From Athripsodes cinereus (lineage: Eukaryota; Arthropoda; Insecta; Trichoptera; Leptoceridae), in NCBI GenBank assembly GCA_947579605.1, contig OX388319.1, positions 2,356,001 to 2,420,000 on the forward strand: 64,000 nucleotides of DNA, in the 5' to 3' direction. A model generated the notes under the pieces. It was not told where the DNA came from and did no database searches. It saw only the letters and a list, made by a program, of their open reading frames with translations. This document shows positions 55,986 to 64,000 of the stretch, one piece after another (within the stretch, counting starts at the first letter, position 1; every line of letters begins with the position of its first letter). The position numbers and the translations under genes are program-made.

Positions 55986-56569
55986 ATGCAAGTACTTAAT
56001 TTTACTTTAGTTATACATAGGTATGTCTTTAAGAATATCACTCAACAGACAACTCATCTACACAATCAACAGTTTGTGCAAACCCCTTTAAGCAGGAAAC
56101 AGGAAAGGTGCTCCGATGCTTACGAATCGGCTTGGGCTGGTTCAACTTTTCTTTTCTTTTTTTTTTAATTCCAAAACAGTTACATAGTACAAACAAACAA
56201 AAGAACAATATTATGGAATATATTGCCCCACTTTATATATTATATCTTATAAATTTATAATCGATTTTTGCTTACATTTCACGATTGTTTCACACACCTG
56301 ACATTATCGATTACACCATAACTGATAATACGAAAACCGCATCATTTTGTCCATTACGGTCTCGATTCACCGACCACGTGTCCGTGGAAAGATGAATAGG
56401 TAATAATAATAACAAAAACAAACGTAGGTCGACACAAGAAAATAAAAAAAAAACAAATGAAGACCAGCTATTTTGTAATAATAACAAAACAAAATTAAAC
56501 GGAATGTAAAAAAAAACTGCAAAAACGATAATAAAACTATGCATGGTGAGAAGCAACAATGCATTATGT
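55986..56569. other. No gene seen
   Basis: AT-rich; overlapping hydrophobic - strand frames at 56311-56564 look like chance in A/T-rich sequence. Confidence 0.45.
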
Positions 56570-56700
56570 CACGGCATATAACCTACGTGTTCAAAAATAT
56601 CAAAAATGAAACATTTTACATCGTTTAATTCAGCGATGAAGTGTATCACCTATTATGAATATTTTTTTTTTTTTTGGCCGGGAGAGGAAAATTTTAAGAA
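56570..56700 (-). repeat. Repeat family S3, partial copy
   Basis: CATTTTACATCG, AATTCAGCGATGAAGTG, CACCTATTATGAATAT and GGCCGGGAGAGGAAAAT in antisense. It abuts a sense copy starting near 56710. Confidence 0.5.
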
Positions 56701-56709
56701 CGTATTTTT

Positions 56710-57100
56710 CATTACATATCCCACACCACGAGCGGGGTAGCCATCGGATAACTGCATATAATAGACATGTAATAAAATGCAAGCTACCCAGTACCTCCTC
56801 TACTAGCAAGTACCTACTCCCTGTGATAACAAAAAATAAGACAATCAGGATGGGTGGCAAATCTCACTGTCCTCTTCATGCCAACAAAAAAATCAGACAA
56901 TCAGGATGGGTGGGAAACCTCATCAGCCTCTTCCTGTCAATAAAAGTTGAGACATTCAGTATGAATGACACAATTAATCGCTGAACCGAAGTTGTTGAAG
57001 GTTCTCTCTTAAGACCTTCAAAGAGTGATGTCTTACAGGACACTCGAAAACTTACAGAAAATAGTGAGGAACACATTCTTCACCGGGGACTCCACATTAT
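56710..57100 (+). repeat. Repeat family S3 with internal triplication
   Basis: Runs from CATTACATATCCCACACCA to the GGGGACTCCAC end. The central segment is present about three times (56823-56878, 56879-56934 and a diverged third from 56935). Each unit carries a GTGATAACAAAAAATAAGAC or GCCAACAAAAAAATCAGAC block plus ATCAGGATGGGTGG. Confidence 0.7.
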
Positions 57101-57128
57101 TTTTAAATTATTATTATTATTCTAAAAC

Positions 57129-57235
57129 ATACACCCTGCACTGAGACCATAACAGCTTTTTGCCAAGGCGACCTCATCAGAAATAAATAAAAACAGCGAG
57201 ACAGAAAAAAAACACAAAAAAGATATCATATATCA
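57129..57235 (+). repeat. Repeat D, copy 3
   Basis: CACCCTGCACTGAGACCATA, CAGCTTTTTGCCAAGGCG, CCTCATCAG and an A-rich end with CAAAAAAGATATCA. Confidence 0.65.
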
Positions 57236-58084
57236 TTAATGCATCAGTCTGCTCTCTGCCCCATTTTTAATAAATATCACTATGGTACAAATGAATTACT
57301 AAACTTTTAAAAACTATAATAAAACTGTATTGAAAAGAATATCAAAATATTCCGAAATTCCAATGCAAAGGAAATGAAAGGTAAAAAAAACAAATGAATA
57401 TCAATTTCGTAAAAACAAAATGAAACGATCGAACAACAAAATTCGAACGAATGATTGTGAAAAGTGGTGATGGGCGTGTAGGTATATCGATAATATTATG
57501 TTTCGGTTGGATGTGATATCCACGCAATCATTATGAATAAATAAATAAATAAATAATAATATCATTGTCTGTCTACCTTCAAAACGATGACGCAACAACG
57601 AAAGAAAAATTGATAAAAAAATCATAAACAATAATAATACGAAACAAAACATAACAATACTCTAAAATTAAGGCCAAAAATCTGTTTGAGAGGTTGAAAA
57701 ATTACATCGATGAAAAAAAATCATGGTGAAATATTATTCTTGGTTGAGAACTAGAGATTGTCCAATCTTAAATTTTTTGTTGAAGCGAGAGTGCAACAAT
57801 TTTCTTAGATGTTTATTCGGTGAATAAATTTTCCACTGGTTAAAATACGTCACAGGCTCACTGTTTAAGCAAACTAACATAATTTAGATAAAAAAAATTA
57901 CACGGAGAGGTAAGACATATACGTGAGTCATGTAAGCAAACAGGTTCGACCATTGTAAATCTAAAAAAATACAGAGTAGCCACTATCAGGTTACTAAGCA
58001 CTACAATAAGCAGTAAAATTACTTGAAATTCACCGAACAATAGGACAATACGAGTATAAGAAATTATAAAAAAGGTAGTTTGGG
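57236..58084. other. AT-rich, no gene seen
   Basis: An AATAAATAAATAAATAAATAATA run lies at 57536. Nothing else recognised. Confidence 0.45.
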
Positions 58085-58160
58085 TAATTTGGAAGAGGTC
58101 GTACCTATGCGATAAACTCGCGCTCTGTACATTGATTGAATTTAATTTGAACGCATTTTG
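58085..58160 (+). repeat. LINE 3'-end fragment, related to 29838
   Basis: GGTAATTTGGAAGAGGTCG and AAACTCGCGCTCTGTACATT resemble the family C relative at 29838-29966. Confidence 0.4.
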
Positions 58161-58754
58161 CTATTGAATGAATTGTGACCAATGAAAAAAAAGAAAAACA
58201 AATAATTAAAAAAAAACTGTTTTAAAGGTAAGTTTTGCGCATGCCTATAGTATTTTAGCTATCTTCTTTACTACTACTACTACACTATTACGACTTCTCC
58301 TTCCTGTAAGGTAAGCATAAGATTAATTACATGCAACCATAAGGATGGATATTTAATCAGAATTATATTGAATTTCCCACTTGTGAAGTACGCCCTAATA
58401 ATGTCTATGAAATGTAAGTAAAGAGTGATGTGTTGATAGAACAAAACAACTCTCTAACAATTTATAAGATTCTCGATGTTTTTTTTTTATCTAAATAATT
58501 GTCCATCTCTTCTTTGTAAGTGATAATGACGTGTGCATTGCTCAATAAATATTTCGACTTATAATCGATTATTATTTAATCTCATTGTTTCGATGAATGA
58601 GAGTAAAGCATTGTATCTACATAATAAAAATAATGATGTGTTGGTAATCATCACGGTACGTGTGTGCATCACTTTACATTGATAGATACTAGCGTTAATA
58701 GCCGGCGTCTCCCACGAAATAATATTTTTTTATATTTTATTTTTCATTTAATAC
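58161..58754. other. No gene seen
   Basis: 58275-58400 contains faint S3 traces (CACTATTACGACTTCTCC, CCCACTTGTGAAGTACGCC). The rest is AT-rich. Confidence 0.4.
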
Positions 58755-59010
58755 ATACATTTCATGGAGCACTAGGCAAAGGATTGGTCTCCCAATCTTT
58801 ATCGTAAGTTTTCAATTGTTCTGTAAAAGGCAGGTGTTCTAAAAAACAAAGACATTATACATATTAAATTCAGCGATGAGGTTTGCCACCCGTCCTGAAC
58901 ATTTTTTTTAAAGCACGGAGAGGACAGCTTGCATTTTTATCATATGCAGCTATTCTGCTGGCTATTCTACTTTTACAGGACACTCGAAAACTTACGAAAA
59001 AGGATGAGAG
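58755..59010 (-). repeat. Repeat family S3, near full length, with inverted end fragment
   Basis: GGAGCACTAGGCAAAGGATT, GGTCTCCCAATC, AAAAGGCAGGTGTTC, AATTCAGCGATGAGGTTTGC, GGAGAGGACAGCTTGC and TTCTGCTGGCTATTCTAC in antisense. At 58970 it meets a sense-oriented fragment TTTTACAGGACACTCGAAAA, so two copies lie head to head. Confidence 0.7.
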
Positions 59011-59089
59011 ACAATTACTTTTACTTTTACTGTTAGTACTGACATTATTTTCATACTAGAACGGCGATTATAATAATAATAATAAAGAT

Positions 59090-59510
59090 AATTTGTATTT
59101 GGCGCCGTTTAATGATCCGTGACCATCTCAAGGGCGCCATGGCTTTTCTTGAAAAGCAGTGTTTTCAGCTTATTCCTGAACGTTGCAGTGGGTTGGTTCT
59201 GTCTTAAGTCCGCTGGCAATCGGTTCCAGGCGGTTGGTCCCGCAACACTAAAGCTCCTCTCTGCGAATTTGGAAGTGTTTGCCCTGTTGGGCTCCACAAG
59301 TTTGTTGACAGCGGTGGAAGCTGATCGCAGTGGTCGCCTCAGAGTTTCATCGAGGGGATAGAGTTCAGCGAGGCATTGAGGTGCCGTGCCGTTCAAGGCT
59401 TTGTGGACCGTGAGGCACAGTTTGAACTCCACTCTCTCTGGGACTCTCAGCCAGTGTAGCTCCTTAAGCAGTGGTGTGATGTGACAGCGCTTGTTATAAT
59501 TATAATGCGA
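59090..59510 (-). pseudogene. CR1/L2-like LINE C-terminus and 3' end, well preserved
   Basis: An open frame of up to 140 codons reads LLKELHWLRVPERVEFK, LCLTVHKALNGTAPQCLAEL, LRRPLRSASTAVNKLVEP, NRANTSKFAERSFSVAGP, TAWNRLPADLRQNQ and NKLKTLLFKKSHGALEM, the canonical CR1/L2-type C-terminal domain. The 3' end (59102-59140) forms the GGCGCC-flanked hairpin, followed by an ATT-repeat tail (about 59070-59090). The RT palm and EN are lost. It belongs to the same subfamily as the + strand copy at 62600. Confidence 0.85.
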
Positions 59511-59821
59511 TGTTATAATTATGCAAGACATGGGCTTACCAAACAGATCTATAACCCATCACTGGTCGCAAGTGGGTTTTTTTAAGTGTTCATATATTAT
59601 ACTTTTTGGCATCAATTATGTAATATTTTTCCTTATTTGTACATTAATATGCTAGCTGAGTGCCATCAATTTGGGAAACCCTACCAATTTCAATAATATG
59701 TTTGTATGCGCACACGCCTGCTGTAGGTACAAGTAATTTTGAGCAATGTTTATTTTTTGTCTCCTTCACAATCCAATATCTGTTTAATAAAACTCAAAGA
59801 AGCACAGACCATTCAGTTTCT
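59511..59821. other. No gene seen
   Basis: No recognised repeat. Confidence 0.45.
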
Positions 59822-60075
59822 ATTCAGACAAGAATATCCTCTTTGTAATTGTCTCCTCGTTCATTCATCCAACATGTCCAAACCACCGTAACTTATTCAC
59901 GCGCATTCTTTCCACAACACTCTTCTTGCATAAAAGCTCATTCTTCTAATATCCTCATTCTTCACTCTATCACTCAGCGATTTACCAACCATTCTTCTAA
60001 GCGATCGCATCTCCACTGCATTTATTCCACTTTTTTATTCAACCACGTCCATGTCTTGCTTGCATCTTTAAACTG
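59822..60075 (-). pseudogene. RTE-like LINE C-terminal fragment
   Basis: AATATCCTCTTTGTAATTG, CATTCATCCAACATGTCCAA, CCACCGTAACTTATTCACG and TCTATCACTCAGCGATTTAC in antisense match 26430-26690 (LRWFGHV back to the EMRSLRR-type block). Frames are broken and the NRRACM end is missing. Confidence 0.6.
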
Positions 60076-60472
60076 AGGGTTCCAACTTCTAATTTTTGGA
60101 GGTACCCATTCAAAGTACAGAAAACTCTCATCCTTACTTTTCTTTCTTCCAAGACTCTCGACGAAGATGCGATACATAATAAAATAGATATTATAATACA
60201 AACTAATAAGACAGTCTTGTGAACTCTTTTCATTAAACACATAAATAAAATGACAAACAAAAGTAGTATGTAGACGTTGAACTTGGCATTGTAAAGTTAG
60301 CGAGCACAATAATAACATTAGAATAAATTAAATCAATTTGATATTATTCTACTCTGAAACATATGTAACATGTAAGGCCACAATGAGCACAATGGAAACA
60401 TCATATTACATGGGTATTGTATACGTAGTAATCAAAGTATAAATATTTTAGTCTGTTCCCTTGTATAACTTG
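60076..60472. other. AT-rich, no gene seen
   Basis: No recognised repeat. Two overlapping - strand frames at 60022-60318 lack motifs. Confidence 0.45.
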
Positions 60473-60558
60473 CAGGGTGAGAACCAAAGCCAACGATGCA
60501 GTTAAAAGGTTAGCTGTCCAAAATGGAATTGAGCAGGAAGTTGGATAAATAAAGGTTT

Positions 60559-60825
60559 ATGGTAACAGCTCAGGCATCGGAAGTGATGGAATATCTTAGG
60601 AAAAATAATTTAATTGATGAGACGGATTGCATAAAGGAAGTGCATAAGTACGCTCAAAATAGTATTGATTTGATTAGACTTAATAAGCCATCTCCATTGA
60701 CCGCTAAACATAGGCTTTCTCTGCAAAAAGCCAAGATCTTAAGTTCTGGGCCTTTTACGTGCAAACATAAGCATTTTTTCGTGTCATTTGATCATCGTGT
60801 GAGTATAGATACCTTTAATTTTTGA
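60559..60825 (+). CDS. Unidentified coding-like frame / possible exon
   Basis: An 88-codon open frame has balanced, coding-like composition: VMEYLRKNNLIDETDCIKEV, SPLTAKHRLSLQKAKILSSG and FTCKHKHFFVSFDHR. A CAG at 60571-60573 could be an acceptor and CGT-GTGAGTAT at 60796-60803 a strong donor. The interval 60574-60798 is exactly 75 codons in phase 0. Another short frame (VRTKANDAVKRLAVQNGIEQ, from 60477) begins right after TTGTATAACTTGCAG just upstream. I recognise no protein family. It could be a host exon, a domesticated or transposon-derived exon (a terminal-inverted-repeat element starts at 61117), or chance. Confidence 0.35.
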   Translation: MVTAQASEVMEYLRKNNLIDETDCIKEVHKYAQNSIDLIRLNKPSPLTAKHRLSLQKAKILSSGPFTCKHKHFFVSFDHRVSIDTFNF

Positions 60826-61116
60826 CTTTGCAACATGTCCCATCCATACCCAATTTGTGCATTCTACCAACAATTCCCATAACTGCTGATCTCCTATGTA
60901 AACCCAAAATAGGGATGGGAGGAAATAAAAAAAAGCAGGAAATTGTCCAACTTCGGATCCAAAATAAGTGCCTGTAAAAAAAGATAATAGAAGAAGTACT
61001 CGGTTTTTTTAAGCTAGTAATAAAATGAATCGCATAGTACCCCACTAACTAGACAAGAGCACATAATTATGTAGTATGACTATAAAAGTATAAAGTATAA
61101 TATGTCGCCGCTTGAT
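60826..61116. other. No gene seen
   Basis: Unrecognised AT-rich sequence between the possible exon and the inverted-repeat element. Confidence 0.4.
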
Positions 61117-61785
61117 AGTTAGATTAGCCAGTTAACTAAAAGACTAGGTGGTTAGTAATACGCTGGCATTCAATTAAATGGCTAAAAGAAGTCCAGCCAG
61201 ATTGTTTACTTAATGCGACGTTTAACAATCCTAGCGCCACAGTGGCCAATAAACAAACTAAATTCAGCTGTCAGAGGCCAGTACAAGGCTGGCAAACACT
61301 ACGTCTTGAAATTTTCATTTGTATGTAGAAAATCGAAGGCTAAGAAAAATGTATTTAGTTTTAAAATTTCCATAATACCTAGTCAAGATTCTTTGTATTA
61401 GTCAAAGCAAACAACAAATACGTAGAAAATACGTAACTGTAAGCTAATTTTAAGTCTTCATTGTTAAAGTAGAGAGCTGGTGGACATTAACGGTTGTAAT
61501 TTATTTCAGGAAGGATTTTGTCTACGGGAGTCCTTCAGGCGAACCTTGAGCCCTTCCTTAGAAATAATTTGCGTGAAGAGTATGGATGACATAGGAACTT
61601 ACATTTCTGTAACATTCATGGGTGAGGGAGGGTGCAACCCTTAATGTGTGTCAGAGGCTAGTTTCTATCAGGCAGAATGTTGAACATTAAAAATTTTATC
61701 GGGTCATTTTGATTTAACAAGGGTTTCAATAGATTGCCGGCATTTAACTAACCGCCTAGTCATTCAATTAACGGGCTAATGCAAC
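61117..61785. mobile_element. Unclassified TIR element, about 670 bp
   Basis: 61117-61169 and 61733-61785 are inverted repeats of about 50 bp. They share TTAGCC, GTTAA, GACTAGG(T/C)GGTTAGT and GC(T/C)GGCAT in mirrored order. Internally a 62-codon frame (61213-61401) contains SAVRGQYKAGKHYVLKFSF; I do not recognise it. No clear target-site duplication was seen, so the superfamily is not assigned. Confidence 0.65.
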
Positions 61786-61964
61786 AATTGGTCGGTGACA
61801 TATCTAAGTCGACATGGCTGTCAGCTAATTATCATAATAAACTTGATATATTAAGGTCAGACGAGATGACAGTACAACACAACAAGTAGAACTCACTATG
61901 TATTCATACGTATGTTATATGGAGAATGTGTAAGGTGATATTGTAGATTATGTAGATCACAATT

Positions 61965-62205
61965 TATACCATCACGGCACATTCCACAAGTGGAGCAGCC
62001 ATCGTACAAATTGAAAGTAATTAAAATGGAATTGTCCTTTCCGTGCCAATTAAAAAAAAAATAAGTCATTCAGAATTCTCCATCGCTGAATTAGAGATGT
62101 TAATCGTCCTATACGTGAGATTATACGAACGCCCGCCTTTTACATGACGTTCAAAAATTTACAAAAATAGTGGAAAACCTATTCTTATCGGGGACTCCAC
62201 GATAG
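61965..62205 (+). repeat. Repeat family S3, near full length
   Basis: CATCACGGCACATTCCACAA, GGAGCAGCCATCG, GTCCTTTCCGTGCCAATT, CATCGCTGAATTAGAGATG, CGAACGCCCGCCTTTTACAT and GGGGACTCCACG occur in family order. Confidence 0.75.
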
Positions 62206-62319
62206 ATGGCAACAGTGCAATATATTGTAGATTTTTTGTTTCGTTTTGTCCCCGAAATAGGAAGGTATTTAAATTTTGACTGTAAATTTTCCAACATTCT
62301 GTAATAGACTTTTTTCAAT

Positions 62320-62565
62320 ACCATCCATCAATAATATAACGGCTTCTCCTACGTGTAACGGTTAAATAACTCTTTGCATAATATTTTTAACGGTTAAATA
62401 ACATTTGCTTATATAACTTTCTTGGTACCATAAAAATATGAAATTCAAAACAGATGGCATATATCATCATTGATAAATTAAAGATATCAAACATTATTTT
62501 CACGAATACCTCTGCCTTTAACAGGACACTTGAAAAAACACAAAAGAGTGATATGCCTATCCCAT
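62320..62565 (+). repeat. Repeat family S3, decayed copy
   Basis: CATCAATAATATAACGGC, CTCCTACGTGTAACGG, AACATTATTTTCACGAATAC and CTCTGCCTTTAACAGGACAC are recognisable. AACGGTTAAATAAC occurs twice, 31 bp apart (62357 and 62388). Confidence 0.5.
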
Positions 62566-62599
62566 TCAATACAAACTGTGCCTTATAGACTGCAAGGCT

Positions 62600-62905
62600 T
62601 TGAACAATATGCCACCTCAGTCACTTTCTGAGCCGTGTTTAAAAACACCTGAAAGTAGACCTCTACGCTCAGCTAAGACATCCACCAACATGCTGGACGA
62701 GATCAATAGAGCAAACACGTCTTGCTTCTAAGATAGAGCTTTTGGAGTCGCACGACCCGTCAACTGGAACCGACTCCCCGAGGACCTCCGTAAAAACCAA
62801 TTGATAGCAACGTTCAAGAGCAAGTTGAAGACATCGCTCTTCCAACATAGTTTCCCGCGCCCTTGAGATGGAGGCTCCATTAAACGGCGCCGAATAAACC
62901 ATCCA
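62600..62905 (+). pseudogene. CR1/L2-like LINE C-terminus and 3' end
   Basis: One frame from about 62610 to the stop at 62864 reads PPQSLSEPCL, RPLRSAKTSTNMLDEINRAN, TSCF, an in-frame stop, DRAFGVARPVNWNRLPEDL and ATFKSKLKTSLFQHSF. This is the same order as the copy at 59090-59510. The 3' end CGCGCCCTTGAGATGG through AAACGGCGCCG (62857-62892) is the conserved terminal hairpin. It is 5'-truncated. Confidence 0.8.
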
Positions 62906-63328
62906 AAATTCATATGTACCTACATACATAAATTCCAGACACGATCACTTACATACAATGTATGCTAAAAATATCACTGTATTTTCATTCACAGTTTTAC
63001 GACAACTCGTAGAAGGAACTGTTTACTGTGAAAGATTGTCGCTCAGGCCCAGTTGAATAAAATATAATAACAATATTAAAACATCCAAATAATATTTTAG
63101 CCATTCATAAATTCTGAAAGAGTCTGACAGACGTAATAGAAATATTTAACACGAAACAGGTAATAACATTTTTATGTACAAGTATTAACTACGAGTTTGG
63201 ATATTTATTATGTTTTGTATTTTGTTTAGCCGATACATTAAATAATAAAATACACACACGCGAACGAACATAGCAACAGAATGATTGATGATACTCACCG
63301 GACAATATGTATATTATGAAGTATAGAC
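62906..63328. other. AT-rich, no gene seen
   Basis: Ends with GTATAGAC (63321-63328), the left target duplication of the next element. Confidence 0.5.
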
Positions 63329-63775
63329 TAGATATGCAACAGATATTAGGCAACTATTCGGTATCCCATCTATTCGGCCGAATACCGAATATTTAGTCTA
63401 TTATTCGGTGTTCTGCCGAATAGTTTAAATGTTGAACTCTAATTGCTTGTTTATTGTTGCTATTTCATTGTCAGCTGCAGAGGCATAATTTTATTAACCC
63501 TCAAATATCTAATTAATTAATTTAATTTGATATAGAGTGAAACAACTTAATTATATGATTATTATTAATGTTGGAACACAAACATTTCGGATAAATGTAC
63601 CGCGCTGCAAGTCTAGTACCTACATAATTATTATGTCTATGATGTACCTACACGAAGATGCGTGGTCGGGAGTATCGCACGTTCACACCAATGTTTTGCC
63701 GTATATTCGGTTATTCGGCAATGATCTTGCATAATATTCGGTATTCGGTCAAATATACTATTGGTTGCATCTCTA
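63329..63775. mobile_element. hAT-type MITE, 447 bp, with perfect 8-bp TSD
   Basis: Terminal inverted repeats TAGATATGCAAC and GTTGCATCTCTA lie between GTATAGAC (63321-63328) and GTATAGAC (63776-63783). An exact 8-bp duplication is the hallmark of hAT insertion. Subterminal regions are packed with ATTCGG/CCGAAT motifs in both orientations, typical of hAT transposase-binding arrays. The interior has no transposase, and the 65-codon frame at 63537-63734 is incidental. Confidence 0.85.
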
Positions 63776-63783
63776 GTATAGAC

Positions 63784-64000
63784 GTTACAGTTGGGTACTT
63801 ACTCACTGTGCAGGTCAACCAATGAAAATTGAGGAAAATAAAGAATAACTGTTTAACAACCATACAGAGTTCATTTCGAAAATGTCTTGAATTAATTGAC
63901 CAATGATAATGCGTTCTTATTTCAAAATAAACCAATTAGAAAACAAAAATAAGGTGATTGGAAGCACGCTGTTAGAATTGTCTTGAATCTTTTTCGAACG
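63784..64000. other. No feature seen to the window edge
   Basis: AT-rich; the small - strand frame at 63711-63935 crosses the MITE boundary and is not a gene. Confidence 0.45.

Overview
This 64 kb window is AT-rich eukaryotic DNA. The density of decayed non-LTR retrotransposon tails, tRNA-headed SINEs and small inverted-repeat DNA elements points to an insect, most likely a lepidopteran (moth or butterfly). That call rests on the style of the repeats and on remembered similarity to insect RTE, CR1/L2-like and jockey-like LINEs, not on a database search. I find no complete host gene, no rRNA or authentic tRNA gene, and no CRISPR array. The window reads as intergenic or intronic sequence filled by successive transposon insertions.

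Layout. 0-10 kb: an unclassified repeat (partner at 34.7-35.1 kb), a possible LINE 3' end, a foldback element, a SINE split by a second foldback, a CR1/L2-like LINE end and several SINE pieces. 10-20 kb: LINE tails of CR1/L2-like, RTE-like and jockey-like type, SINEs, and a 51-bp-arm perfect palindrome at 19.8 kb. 20-30 kb: mostly repeat family S3, RTE-type tails and one inverted-repeat element. 30-40 kb: a possible TATA-plus-initiator promoter at 30.7 kb, a 135-bp GA microsatellite, the second copy of repeat J, and a 62-bp minisatellite beside a LINE end. 40-52 kb is the richest part: a hAT-like element, a 181-bp retroelement with a hammerhead-ribozyme-like core and a 13-bp target-site duplication (41.5 kb), an open but 5'-truncated RTE reverse transcriptase reading frame (45.8-46.9 kb), and a pogo/Tigger relic inserted inside a LINE (50.8-51.4 kb). 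52-64 kb: more LINE and S3 copies, a possible exon (60.6 kb), a 0.67-kb unclassified terminal-inverted-repeat element (61.1-61.8 kb), and a hAT-like MITE with a perfect 8-bp duplication (63.3-63.8 kb).

The pieces do not form a pathway. They record transposition: almost every LINE copy keeps only its C-terminus and 3' end, as expected from 5'-truncated target-primed insertion, and nested insertions give relative ages. The most interesting signal is the hammerhead-like element at 41.5 kb, with a degenerate second copy at 54.4 kb whose stem III differs by a compensatory base pair.

Family names used below: S1, S2 and S3 are dispersed SINE-like families (S3 less certain); C is a LINE 3'-end family; D, F and J are other repeated sequences. 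These are working labels for this window only.
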